A DNA stretch of 64,000 nucleotides from Gephyromycinifex aptenodytis (GTDB lineage: Bacteria; Actinomycetota; Actinomycetes; Actinomycetales; Dermatophilaceae). The translations under genes were made by a program, and so were the position numbers. Where the stretch lies: the NCBI RefSeq assembly GCF_012277275.1, contig NZ_CP051155.1, forward strand, positions 1,674,001-1,738,000, given 5' to 3'. The notes below the pieces were generated by a model. It made no database searches, was not told the origin of the DNA, and saw only the letters and a program-made list of their open reading frames with translations. Position 1 is the first letter of the stretch; each line of letters starts with the position of its first letter. This document shows positions 48,927-57,880 of this stretch, one piece after another.

Positions 48927-50942
48927 TCAGCGGGTAGGCGACCCGGCTGGTGGAGCGGCCTGCGAGCCGTCGCCCGATCCGCCAGCCGGCGTCGAGGTGA
49001 GGGCACCCGCGAACTGCGCCTCGTACAGCTCGGCGTAGGCCCCGCCCGCAGCCAGCAACTCCTCATGACTGCCTTGCTCAACGATCTGACCCGACTCCAT
49101 CACCAGAATGAGGTCCGCGTCCCGGATGGTGCTCAACCGGTGCGCGATGACGAAGCTCGTCCGCTCGCTACGCAAGGCGGCCATGGCCTGTTGCAGCAGC
49201 AGTTCGGTGCGGGTGTCGACGCTGGAGGTCGCTTCATCCAGGATGAGCAGGCTCGGGCGGGACAAGAAGGCCCGCGCGATCGTGATGAGTTGTTTCTCGC
49301 CGGAGGAGATATTGCCGCCCTCGTCATCAAGCACCGTGTCGTAGCCGTCCGGCAGGTGCGCGACGAAACGATCGACGTAGGTGGCTTGCGCGGCCGCGCG
49401 GATCTCTTCCTCGGTGGCGTCCGGGCGCCCGTAAGCGATGTTCTCCCGGACAGTGCCCTTGAACAGCCAGGTGTCTTGCAGCACCATCCCGATCTGCTCT
49501 CGCAGCTCTCGTCGCGACATCGCGCTGATGTCTACCCCGTCCAGGGTGATGCGCCCGGCGTCCAGCTCGTAGAAACGCATGACGAGGTTGACCAGGGTGG
49601 TCTTACCCGCACCGGTCGGACCGACGATCGCTACCGTCTGGCCTGGCTCGGCCACCAGCGAAAGGTGCTCGATCAACGGCCGCTGCGGGTCGTAACTGAA
49701 CGAGACGTCCTCGAACTCGATCCGCCCACGGCTGCCTTGCGTGCTGCGGCCACCGCCGACCTCGGGGACCTGATCCGGCGCGTCCAGCAGTGCGAACACC
49801 CGCTCTGCAGAGGCAACCCCCGACTGCATCAGGTTCACCATCGAGGCCACCTGGGTCAGCGGTTGGGTGAACTGGCGCGAGTACTGGATGAAGGCCTGCA
49901 CGTCACCCAAGCTCATCTGCCCCGAGGCGACCCGCACGCCCCCGACCACGGCGACCAGGACATAGGACAGGTTCCCGATGAACATCATCAGCGGCATGAT
50001 CAGACCCGAGACGAACTGGGCGCCGAAGGTGGCCGCGAAGAGCTCCTCGTTGGTGCGTTTGGCCTCGGCGACGGCTTCGGCCCGGCGCCCGAACACCGTG
50101 ACGAGCTCATGGCCGGTGAAGGCCTCTTCGATCTGACCGTTGAACACGCCCGTGCGATTCCACTGGCGCACGAACAGCTTCTGGCTGCGCTTGGCGATCA
50201 GCCCCGTGGCCAGGACCGACAGCGGAATCGCCACCAGCGCGATCAAGGTGAGCAGCGGGCTGACCACGAGCATGAGCACGAGGATGCCGACGACGGTGAC
50301 CAGGCTGTTGAGCAGTTGGCCCAGCGTCTGTTGCAGGCTCTGCCCGAGGTTGTCGATGTCGTTGGTGACCCGACTGAGCAGGTCCCCGCGCGGCTGCCCG
50401 TCGACGTATTTCAGCGGCAAGCGGTGCAGCTTGTCCTCGACGTCGCTTCGCAACCGGCGCATCGTCACCATCGCGACGTAGTTGACGAGACGACCCGACA
50501 TCCACATCAAGACCGCGGCGCTGAGGTACAACGCCAGCACAGTGAGCAGAACCTGGCTGATTGCGGCGAAATCAACGCCCTGACCGGGCACTAGGTGCGG
50601 CATGTTCTCGACCATGTCGGCGAGCGTGCCCTGGCCTTTGTTGCGCAGACCGGCAGCCACCTGCTGTTGGGTCGCCCCAGCGGGCAGTTTCGCCCCGATG
50701 ACACCGGCGAAGAGCAGGTCGGTGGCGCGACCGAGCACCTTGGGCCCGACGACGTTCAATCCCACGCTCGTCACGGTCAACAGCACGGCCGCTACGACGT
50801 AGCCGCGCACCGGCGCCAACTGCGCCAACAGACGCCGGCCGGAACCGAAGAAGTCCATGGATTTCTGAGTCGGCGCTCCCCGGCCCCGTCCGCCGCCCCC
50901 CGCGGGGGTCCGGCGAGTCTCTTTGAGCTTTGACTCGCTCAT
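48927..50942 (-). CDS. ABC exporter half-transporter with canonical ATPase site
   Basis: The 671-residue protein has six transmembrane helices and an ATPase domain: Walker A 'GPTGAGKTTLVNLV', signature 'NISSGEKQLITIA' (an SSGE variant of LSGGQ), Walker B 'LLILDEATSSVDTRTE' with the catalytic Glu, and the H-loop 'SFVIAHRLSTIRDAD'. It overlaps the upstream half-transporter by four bases, so the two form a heterodimeric exporter of the LmrCD/BmrCD type for drugs or lipids. A Gly/Arg-rich N-terminus and a 90-residue soluble insert in the first outer loop are unusual. Confidence 0.92.
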   Translation of the reverse strand: MSESKLKETRRTPAGGGGRGRGAPTQKSMDFFGSGRRLLAQLAPVRGYVVAAVLLTVTSVGLNVVGPKVLGRATDLLFAGVIGAKLPAGATQQQVAAGLRNKGQGTLADMVENMPHLVPGQGVDFAAISQVLLTVLALYLSAAVLMWMSGRLVNYVAMVTMRRLRSDVEDKLHRLPLKYVDGQPRGDLLSRVTNDIDNLGQSLQQTLGQLLNSLVTVVGILVLMLVVSPLLTLIALVAIPLSVLATGLIAKRSQKLFVRQWNRTGVFNGQIEEAFTGHELVTVFGRRAEAVAEAKRTNEELFAATFGAQFVSGLIMPLMMFIGNLSYVLVAVVGGVRVASGQMSLGDVQAFIQYSRQFTQPLTQVASMVNLMQSGVASAERVFALLDAPDQVPEVGGGRSTQGSRGRIEFEDVSFSYDPQRPLIEHLSLVAEPGQTVAIVGPTGAGKTTLVNLVMRFYELDAGRITLDGVDISAMSRRELREQIGMVLQDTWLFKGTVRENIAYGRPDATEEEIRAAAQATYVDRFVAHLPDGYDTVLDDEGGNISSGEKQLITIARAFLSRPSLLILDEATSSVDTRTELLLQQAMAALRSERTSFVIAHRLSTIRDADLILVMESGQIVEQGSHEELLAAGGAYAELYEAQFAGALTSTPAGGSGDGSQAAPPAGSPTR

Positions 50943-52672
50943 GACACCTCCTGTGCACTGCGCTGGGACGAGACGATCTCCTGGTAGGTCGGGCAGTTCA
51001 CAAGCAGTTCCTCGTGAGTGCCCAGCCCGACGACGCGACCGGCGTCGAGAACGACGATCTGGTCGGCGTCGGCGATCGTCGAGACCCGCTGCGCGACGAT
51101 GATGACGGTGCAGTCCCGCGTCACGGGGTGCAGCGCGGCCCGCAGTCGAGCGTCAGTGGCCAAGTCCAGCGCTGAGAACGAGTCGTCGAAAAGGTACAGC
51201 TCTGGCGCCGCGACCAATGCCCGGGCGATGCACAGGCGCTGCCGCTGCCCCCCTGAGACATTGGTGCCGCCCTGCGAGATGGGCGCTTCGAGCCCCAGTT
51301 CGAGGTCCTCGACGAACTCGCGCGCCTGAGCGATATCCAGCGCCGCCCACAACTCCTCGTCGCTGGCCTCAGGGTTACCGAAGCGCAGGTTGCTCGCGAT
51401 GGTCCCGCTGAACAGGTAGGGGCGCTGGGGCACCATGCCGACCCGGGCCCACAACTGTTCGGGCGCGATCTGTCGCACGTCGACGCCGTCGATGCGTACC
51501 GTGCCGCCGGTGGCGTCGAACAACCGAGGCAGCAACTTCACCAGGGTGGTCTTGCCTGCGCCGGTACTCCCGACGATGGCGGTGGTCGTGCCCGGGCGGG
51601 CCGTGAAGGTGATGCCGTCCAGGACGGCTGCGTCAGCGCCCGGGTAGGTGAAGGAGACGTCATCCAGCTCGACCTCGCCGCGCACCTGCTCCAACGCGAT
51701 CGGGGCGCTGGGAGCCACGACGCTGGTCGACTCATCGAGGACTTCCCCGATCCGTTCGGCCGAGACGGCAGCCCGCGGGATCATCGTCGTCAGCATCGCG
51801 GCCATCATCACCGACATCAGGATCTGGATGAGATACGTGATGTAGGCGAAGACCGAACCGATCTCCATCTCCCCACTGGCCACGCGCTGGGATCCGAACC
51901 ACAGCACGGCCACCGTGGAGACGTTCATGATGAGCATGACGATGGGGAACAGCAACACCATGAGGCGCCCGACCGCAAGCGTGGTCGAGGTGAGGGCTTG
52001 GTTGGCCTCGGCGAAGCGTGCCTGCTCATACTCTTCGCGGGTGAAAGCGCGCACGACGCGCAGGCCGGTGATCTGCTCGCGCATCACCCGGTTGACCCGG
52101 TCCAGCCCGGTCTGCAATTGCCGGAACAGCGGCACCATCCGGCGGATGATGAGCAGTACCACCAGGAGCATGACCGGCACCGCGACCGCCACCAGCCAGG
52201 ACAGCCCGACATCTTCGCGCAGGGCCATGATGATGCCGCCGACCATCATGATCGGGGCGCTGACCATGATCGTCGAGCTCATCAGGATGACCTGCTGGAG
52301 CTGTTGAACGTCGTTGGTGTTGCGAGTGATGAGAGTAGGCGCCCCGAACCTGGCCAGTTCACGCGCGGAGAAGCTCATCACCCGATCCAGCAGATCCGCG
52401 CGCACGTCGCGGCCGACGCTCATCGCTGCCCGCGCCCCTGCCCACACCGCCCCGATGGAGCACAGGATCTGCCCCAGCGAGGCCAGGAGCATCCAACGCG
52501 AGACGCTCCAGATGTAGGGCACATCGCCTTTGGCGACGCCACCGTTGATGATGTCGGCGTTCAAGCTCGGCAGCGACAACGCGGCGATGGTCGAGCCGAG
52601 TTGAAGCACCACAACCAGGGCCAGGAGCCCTCGATACGGTGCCAGATAGCGACGCAGCAGTCGAGACAGCAT
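50939..52672 (-). CDS. ABC exporter half-transporter with degenerate ATPase site
   Basis: The 577-residue partner has six transmembrane helices, Walker A 'GSTGAGKTTLVKLL', the canonical signature 'NVSGGQRQRLCIARAL' and Walker B 'LYLFDDSFSALDLATD', in which the catalytic Glu is Asp. This asymmetry is the rule in heterodimeric exporters, where one composite site hydrolyses ATP slowly. GGAGG precedes the ATG. It is first in the two-gene operon. Substrate unknown; multidrug or lipid export is likely from family. Confidence 0.93.
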   Translation of the reverse strand: MLSRLLRRYLAPYRGLLALVVVLQLGSTIAALSLPSLNADIINGGVAKGDVPYIWSVSRWMLLASLGQILCSIGAVWAGARAAMSVGRDVRADLLDRVMSFSARELARFGAPTLITRNTNDVQQLQQVILMSSTIMVSAPIMMVGGIIMALREDVGLSWLVAVAVPVMLLVVLLIIRRMVPLFRQLQTGLDRVNRVMREQITGLRVVRAFTREEYEQARFAEANQALTSTTLAVGRLMVLLFPIVMLIMNVSTVAVLWFGSQRVASGEMEIGSVFAYITYLIQILMSVMMAAMLTTMIPRAAVSAERIGEVLDESTSVVAPSAPIALEQVRGEVELDDVSFTYPGADAAVLDGITFTARPGTTTAIVGSTGAGKTTLVKLLPRLFDATGGTVRIDGVDVRQIAPEQLWARVGMVPQRPYLFSGTIASNLRFGNPEASDEELWAALDIAQAREFVEDLELGLEAPISQGGTNVSGGQRQRLCIARALVAAPELYLFDDSFSALDLATDARLRAALHPVTRDCTVIIVAQRVSTIADADQIVVLDAGRVVGLGTHEELLVNCPTYQEIVSSQRSAQEVS

Positions 52673-52756
52673 GCGGCCTCCGTTCTACGTGCGTGCGGGT
52701 ATGTCGTCCGGATACCGAACACCGCCGGAGGGCAGTCTGTTCCCGTTCAGCGAGGG

Positions 52757-53689
52757 CTAGTTCAGTCCGTGCTCGGAGAGGAACTCCTCGGCGACCGCGC
52801 TGGGGTCCTTTTTGTCGATGTCGACCTTCTTGAGCATGGTCTGCAGGTCCTCGGTGCTCAGCTCAGCCGAGACCTTGTTCAGGGTCTGTACGACTGTGGT
52901 GTCTTCGGCGGCCTTCTTCGTCAACAGCGGCACGATGTTCTGGGCGCCGAAGAGTCCCTTGTCGTCCTCGAGGACGATGAGGTTGTGCTCAGCGATCGCC
53001 GGGTCGGTGGTGAAGATGTTGGCGGCGTCGACCTGGCCGTTCGTCAAGGCTTGCACGAGCGCTTGCCCGCCGAGGCTGCGCACCTGCTTGAACGTAATGC
53101 CGTAGGTCTTGGCCAGGCCGGGAGCGCCCTGGGCACGGGACTGGAACTCGGCCTGGGCACCGATGCTCAGCTTGTTCGCCACTGGCTTGAGGTCGCTGAT
53201 TTTGGTGAGTGAATATTTGTCGGCCACCGCCTTGGTAACGGTGATCGAGTCCTTGTCCTCGGCCTTGCTCGGCTCCAGGACAGTGAGGTTCTCCGGCAGG
53301 GACTTCGTGAGGCTGTCGTAGACCTCCTGTGGCTCGGTCTTGTCGAAGGCCTTGTCGTAGTGCAGTGCCAGAGCACCGGTGTACTCCGGGATGAGGTTGA
53401 TCGAGCCGTCTTCCAGACCCTTGAGGTAGGCCTCGCGGGCGCCGATCCCCAGCCGCGGCTCCCCGACCTTGACTCCGGCTGCCTCCAGCGCACCCCGGTA
53501 GAGGTTGGCCAGCAGTTTGCTCTCGGAGAAGTCAGCCGACCCGACGATGATGCTCTGCGCCGCGGCGGCTTCGCCGCTACCGGAGGACTCTTCGTTAAGC
53601 GGGTCGGAGCCGCCACCGCACGCGGCCAATCCCAGGCTGAGGGCGATCACGGCTGCGGTACTGCCAAGACGAGTAGTTGAGCGATTCAT
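52757..53689 (-). CDS. Glycine betaine/choline-type substrate-binding lipoprotein
   Basis: The 310-residue precursor has a lipobox 'LSLGLAACGG' and the OpuC/ProX-type mature fold: 'IIVGSADFSESKLLANLYRG', 'INLIPEYTGALALHYDKAF', 'LGGQALVQALTNGQVDAANI' and 'FTTDPAIAEHNLIVLEDDKG'. It should capture quaternary ammonium compounds outside the cell for osmoprotection or use. It is last of four genes in one operon with two permeases and a CBS-domain ATPase. Related systems can also carry ergothioneine, so the ligand is not certain. Confidence 0.92.
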   Translation of the reverse strand: MNRSTTRLGSTAAVIALSLGLAACGGGSDPLNEESSGSGEAAAAQSIIVGSADFSESKLLANLYRGALEAAGVKVGEPRLGIGAREAYLKGLEDGSINLIPEYTGALALHYDKAFDKTEPQEVYDSLTKSLPENLTVLEPSKAEDKDSITVTKAVADKYSLTKISDLKPVANKLSIGAQAEFQSRAQGAPGLAKTYGITFKQVRSLGGQALVQALTNGQVDAANIFTTDPAIAEHNLIVLEDDKGLFGAQNIVPLLTKKAAEDTTVVQTLNKVSAELSTEDLQTMLKKVDIDKKDPSAVAEEFLSEHGLN

Positions 53690-53730
53690 GAGCGGTGCTC
53701 CTTTGAGAGACGTATCCAGTGCGGGATGGG

Positions 53731-54519
53731 CTAATTTGCCGGAGGCGCAGTCGCCTGCGGGCGGGTCACCTCAGGACCCGCTGCGGAAGCGGTGTTGCTA
53801 CCGCTGGGAGTGAGTCGGCCACGGCGACGGCCGCGCGGGCGGTCATCGATCCGCAGGCCGGCTGGCACGATGAACCGCTGGGCCAGCGCCAGCGCTCCGT
53901 CTGCGACCAGCGCCAGCAGCGCGACCAGGAACGCGCCGCCGGCCATCTGCGGGTAGTCCCCGCCGGCTAGGCCTTGCACGAGGAAGACCCCCAGCCCGCC
54001 CAGGCTGATGAACGAGGCGATCGTGGCGGTGGCGACCACCTGCAGGGTCGCGCTGCGCAGGCCGGAGAACAGCAGCGGCAACGAGCACGGCAATTCCACC
54101 TTCAATAACACCTGACTGCCGCGCATCCCCATCCCGCGCGCGGCGTCCCGCGCAGCTGGGTCGACGGCTTCGACCCCGGAGTAGGCGCCCGAAAGCAACG
54201 GCGGGATGGCGAGGACGACGAGCGCGATCAGGCTGGGAAGGAGGAATGCCACCTCACCTGGCAGGCGAGGACCGAGCCAGAGCGCCACGGCGAAGAGCAA
54301 CCCGAGGCTGGGCACGGCGCGCGCGGCGTTCGTGCTGGTGACGATCCATTTCCCTCGTCCGGTATGACCGATGAACAGGCCGGCCGGGATCGCGAAGGCG
54401 GCCGCGATCACCAGGACGACCACCGTGTAGAGAATGTGCTCCCCCAGTCGGGCCGGGATGCCGCTGGGGCCGGCCCACGTGGCCGGGTCGGCGAACCACC
54501 CGAGCAGTCCGGAGATCAT
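53731..54519 (-). CDS. OpuC-type importer permease 2
   Basis: The 262-residue membrane protein has five to six helices and the binding-protein-dependent transport motif around 'DAARGMGMRGSQVLLKVELP', plus 'IPPLLSGAYSGVEAVDP'. It overlaps the upstream permease gene by four bases; the ATG at 54519 is set by that overlap. The C-terminus is a 45-residue Arg/Ser/Pro tail. It pairs with the other permease to form the channel. Confidence 0.92.
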   Translation of the reverse strand: MISGLLGWFADPATWAGPSGIPARLGEHILYTVVVLVIAAAFAIPAGLFIGHTGRGKWIVTSTNAARAVPSLGLLFAVALWLGPRLPGEVAFLLPSLIALVVLAIPPLLSGAYSGVEAVDPAARDAARGMGMRGSQVLLKVELPCSLPLLFSGLRSATLQVVATATIASFISLGGLGVFLVQGLAGGDYPQMAGGAFLVALLALVADGALALAQRFIVPAGLRIDDRPRGRRRGRLTPSGSNTASAAGPEVTRPQATAPPAN

Positions 54520-55163
54520 CTCGACCCCCCCTGCACGTACCGCCATGGCGTCAGGAGCCGGGCCACCACCACGATGATGAGGTCGAAGATGAGCGCCAGC
54601 CCGAGGCAGGCGAGGATGCCGGTGACGAGTTCACCGGTGAGCGCCCGGTTGTAGCCATCGGTGAGCAGCGTCCCCAGTTGTGCCACCCCGATGAGGGAAG
54701 CGACCGAGACGATACTGACGTTGCTGACCGCCGCGACCCGCAGCCCGGCTGCGATCACCGGAACGGCCAGCGGCAACTCGACCTTGATCGCTCGGCTCAC
54801 CCTTCCGTAACCCATCGCGACCGCGGCGGCACGCACGTGATCGGGCACCGAGTCCAGCCCGTCCGCGACGGTTCGCACCAACAACGCCAACGTGTAGAGG
54901 GTCATCGCCGCCACCACGTTGATCGGGTCCAGGATGCGGGTGCCCAGGATCAACGGCATGAGGACGAACAGCGCCAGCGACGGGATCGTGTACAACAGCC
55001 CCGTTGCGGCAACGACTGTGGGTCGCAGCCGGGGGGAACGTTGCGCCAGCCATCCGATGGGCAGTGCCAACAGTAGGCCGAGCACCAGCGGCACCCCGGC
55101 CAGGTAGGTGTGCGCGAGCGCGAGTTCGAAGACGCGGTCGAGGTGCGCCAGGAACCACGTCAT
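54516..55163 (-). CDS. OpuC-type importer permease 1
   Basis: The 215-residue membrane protein has the OpuCB/OpuCD pattern 'LLYTIPSLALFVLMPLILGT', 'TLYTLALLVRTVADGLDSVP' and the EAA-like loop 'AAVAMGYGRVSRAIKVELP'. It overlaps both neighbours by four bases, showing tight coupling within the operon. Confidence 0.93.
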   Translation of the reverse strand: MTWFLAHLDRVFELALAHTYLAGVPLVLGLLLALPIGWLAQRSPRLRPTVVAATGLLYTIPSLALFVLMPLILGTRILDPINVVAAMTLYTLALLVRTVADGLDSVPDHVRAAAVAMGYGRVSRAIKVELPLAVPVIAAGLRVAAVSNVSIVSVASLIGVAQLGTLLTDGYNRALTGELVTGILACLGLALIFDLIIVVVARLLTPWRYVQGGSR

Positions 55164-56311
55164 CCCTGCCCCCGGGACGGTCCGGCGTCCAGGTTCGCGG
55201 CCTCATCTGGGGCGAGTAGCCCGGCCTCTGCGCGACCAGCCTCTTGAATCGCGTCAAGGACCTCACCGGGGTGGACGATGCCGACGAGCACGCCGTGCTC
55301 ATCGACCACCACTCCTCGTCGTGACGGGGAGGACAGCGCCGCGTCCAGGTGCGCTCGCAGCGAACCGCCCTTCTTGGCCAGCGTTCCGCCCAAACGCAGG
55401 TTGCCGGGTGTGAGCTCGCCGTGCACTGTGCCTGCCTCGACCCACCCCTGGGGTCGGTTGTGCTCATCGACCACGAGACTCCACCCCCCGACACCTCCGC
55501 CGCCATCGGGTGCGGGCTCCCCGAGCCGGACCGTCGGCTCGTGGTGGGTAGGCACCGCGGCCTGCTGGAAAGCCAGTGATCGGTAGCCGCGGTCCCGCCC
55601 GACGAAATCGGCGACGAAGTCATCGGCAGGTTCGGCCAACAGTCGAGCCGGTGAGTCGACCTGGGCGAGTTTGCCCCCCACCCGCAGCACAGCCACCCGG
55701 TCCCCGAGCTTGATGGCTTCGTCGATGTCGTGCGTCACCAGAAGAATGGTCTTGTGCAGTTGCGACTGGAGCGCGATGAGCTCGTCCTGCAGCTGCTCGC
55801 GCACCACCGGATCGACAGCGCTGAACGGCTCGTCCATGAGGAGCACGGGTGGATCGGCCGCCAGCGCCCTGGCGACCCCGACGCGCTGCTGCTGCCCGCC
55901 GGAGAGCTGCCCGGGGTAGCGCCGTCCCAACTCGGGAGCCAGCCCGACGACCTCCAGCAATTCGCGGGCGCGCGCGGCAGCTTTGGCCCGGTCCCACCCC
56001 ATCAGCAGCGGAACCGTCATGACATTGCGCTCCACGCTGTGGTGCGGGAACAACCCACCGTGCTGGATGACGTAGCCCACCCCGCGGCGCAGCTCGGCCG
56101 GGTCAAGGGTGCTGACGTCTTTTCCACCGACGAAGAGCGAACCCGAGGTGGGCTCGATCATCCGGTTGACCATCCGCAGCGAGGTCGTCTTTCCGCAGCC
56201 GGAGGGCCCCACCAGGACGGTGATCCCGCCTTCAGGCACCTCCAGGGTGAGGTCGTCGACGGCGAGAGCGCCGCCGGGATAGACCTTGCTCACATGGTCG
56301 AACCGAATCAT
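55160..56311 (-). CDS. OpuC-type importer ATPase with CBS domains
   Basis: The 383-residue ATPase has Walker A 'GPSGCGKTTSLRMVNRM', the family-typical 'IQHGGLFPHHSVERNV', signature 'QLSGGQQQRVGVARAL', Walker B 'VLLMDEPFSAVDP' and 'LLVTHDIDEAIKLGDR'. The C-terminal 130 residues contain CBS-like segments ('LVVDEHNRPQGWVEAG', 'VVVDEHGVLVGIVHPGEVL') that in OpuA/OpuC sense ionic strength or cyclic-di-AMP. The ATG at 56311 is preferred over an upstream GTG/ATG at 56341 because the ATPase fold begins there. First gene of the operon. Confidence 0.93.
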   Translation of the reverse strand: MIRFDHVSKVYPGGALAVDDLTLEVPEGGITVLVGPSGCGKTTSLRMVNRMIEPTSGSLFVGGKDVSTLDPAELRRGVGYVIQHGGLFPHHSVERNVMTVPLLMGWDRAKAAARARELLEVVGLAPELGRRYPGQLSGGQQQRVGVARALAADPPVLLMDEPFSAVDPVVREQLQDELIALQSQLHKTILLVTHDIDEAIKLGDRVAVLRVGGKLAQVDSPARLLAEPADDFVADFVGRDRGYRSLAFQQAAVPTHHEPTVRLGEPAPDGGGGVGGWSLVVDEHNRPQGWVEAGTVHGELTPGNLRLGGTLAKKGGSLRAHLDAALSSPSRRGVVVDEHGVLVGIVHPGEVLDAIQEAGRAEAGLLAPDEAANLDAGPSRGQG

Positions 56312-56377
56312 GCGCCCCAACCTAACGGCGCGCTCCGACAATCGCTCGTCAGCACGAACGTCAGGAAGCAGGCAAGG

Positions 56378-57031
56378 TCAGGCCGGGTTCGACAACAGGG
56401 TGGTGCAGAGGTGCCGAGCAGCCAGGCTGTGCCAGTACTCGGCGCGCCGAATCATCAGGTGCCCGCAACCGTGCAACCGCTCGTAGGTGATGTCGGAGCC
56501 GACCTCGCGCGCCCGCTGGACGTAAGCGTCGGTGTCAGCGACGGGGCAGACCAGGTCGCGGCTGCCCTGAACCACGAGCACCGCTCGCCCCGCGAGCTGC
56601 TCGACACTCTCGCCCTCAGGCACCCACGGCGCCAGGGCCACTACGGATCGCACCGCAGGATGTCCAGCTGCCCGCAACGCCGTTCGCCCGCCCAGGGAGT
56701 GCCCGAGCAGACCCACCGGCAGCCAGGGTGCACGGGCGGCGATCTCGTCAAGGAGTAAGGAAGCCTCGCCCAGGGTTGTTTCTTCGCCGCCGTTCCAACC
56801 GGTGTGCTGGTGGCGCACCCGGATCACGGCGATCCGCTCGGCGGAGGCCTCCCGGATGGCGGCACCGAAGGGCCACATCCGCAGGTAGGGGGCGCTCCAA
56901 CGTCGAGTGGGGGCGAAGCCGCGTTCCGGGCCGCCGTGCAGCACCACGACCAGCCCAGCAGCGGGCTGCGGTCCCCGGGTGAGGCTGAGTTCGGGTCGCT
57001 GCAGGGGACGACGCCGATGGATGCGGGCCAC
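56378..57031 (-). CDS. Alpha/beta hydrolase
   Basis: The 217-residue protein has the nucleophile elbow 'VGLLGHSLGGRTALRAAG', the strand-4 'VVVLHGGPERGFAPTRR' near the N-terminus, an acidic residue in 'VQGSRDLVCPVADTD' and the catalytic His in 'ERLHGCGHLMIRRAEYW'. It is a small cytoplasmic esterase or dienelactone-hydrolase-like enzyme with unknown substrate. It starts at a GTG six bases before dcd on the same strand, so they may share a transcript. Confidence 0.87.
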   Translation of the reverse strand: MARIHRRRPLQRPELSLTRGPQPAAGLVVVLHGGPERGFAPTRRWSAPYLRMWPFGAAIREASAERIAVIRVRHQHTGWNGGEETTLGEASLLLDEIAARAPWLPVGLLGHSLGGRTALRAAGHPAVRSVVALAPWVPEGESVEQLAGRAVLVVQGSRDLVCPVADTDAYVQRAREVGSDITYERLHGCGHLMIRRAEYWHSLAARHLCTTLLSNPA

Positions 57032-57036
57032 CGTGG

Positions 57037-57612
57037 CTAGACCTGGGTGCGGTGGAAACCCTGGTGGGAGCGGCTGGCGGTGGGCCCGCGCTGACCTTGA
57101 TAGTGCGAGCCGTAGGCCTTACTGCCGTACGGGTGCTCGGCCGGTGATGAGAGCTGGAAGAAGCACAGCTGGCCGATCTTCATACCGGGCCACAGCTTGA
57201 TAGGCAGGGTGGCCACATTGCTCAGTTCCAGGGTGACGTGCCCCTCGAAGCCGGGGTCGACGAATCCAGCCGTGGCGTGGGTGAGCAGGCCGAGTCGACC
57301 GAGGGAGGATTTGCCCTCCACCCGGGCCGCGACGTCTTCGGGCAAGCCGACGCATTCGTAGGTGGAGCCGAGCACGAACTCCCCGGGGTGCAGCACGAAA
57401 GGCTCACCCTCCTCGGTCTCCACCAGGCGGGTCAGTTCGGGCTGCTCTTCGGCGGGGTCGATGAAGGGGTACTTGTGGTTGTCGAACAGCCGGAAGTACC
57501 GGTCCAGGCGCACGTCGATACTCGAGGGCTGCACCATCGTCTCGTCGTACGGGGTGAGCCGGACCCGCCCAGCATCGATCTGGGCCTTGATGTCGCGATC
57601 GGAGAGCAGCAC
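57037..57612 (-). CDS. dcd: dCTP deaminase (dUMP-forming type)
   Basis: Dcd makes dUTP or, in actinobacteria, dUMP directly from dCTP for thymidylate synthesis. The 191-residue product has '[17 protein letters not shown]', '[19 protein letters not shown]', '[20 protein letters not shown]' and '[20 protein letters not shown]' with the catalytic Glu. The mycobacterial enzyme with this sequence pattern combines deaminase and dUTPase activity, which is probable here too. The start is fixed by the conserved MLLSD. The last 25 residues are a basic tail. Confidence 0.96.
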   Translation of the reverse strand: MLLSDRDIKAQIDAGRVRLTPYDETMVQPSSIDVRLDRYFRLFDNHKYPFIDPAEEQPELTRLVETEEGEPFVLHPGEFVLGSTYECVGLPEDVAARVEGKSSLGRLGLLTHATAGFVDPGFEGHVTLELSNVATLPIKLWPGMKIGQLCFFQLSSPAEHPYGSKAYGSHYQGQRGPTASRSHQGFHRTQV

Positions 57613-57880
57613 GGGAACACGCTACCGGTCCTAGCTCTCTCTTCACCTGCATCGGCTGCGGCCGAAGTAGCAGCCGCGCGCGCAGGGCGCGAACGAGCCT
57701 GGCATACAACGGGACTGCCTAGCCGGGGCATCGCGAATCTTTCGGCGCCCCTTCTCAGGACGGAGGCTTCCGAGCCGACAGGAACCTGCGGGTACTTGTG
57801 CGCCTCGTTATCGGCTCACACCCGGCGACGTGACATGTGCGGGGGCTCGTCAGCACCATTCCGACGACGAAGGACTCTGA

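Noticed and set aside
52757-56311. Ergothioneine uptake system (EgtU/EgtV type)
   Set aside because: In that system the permease and binding protein are fused. Here there are two separate permeases and a separate lipoprotein, which fits OpuC better, although the ligand is not proven.
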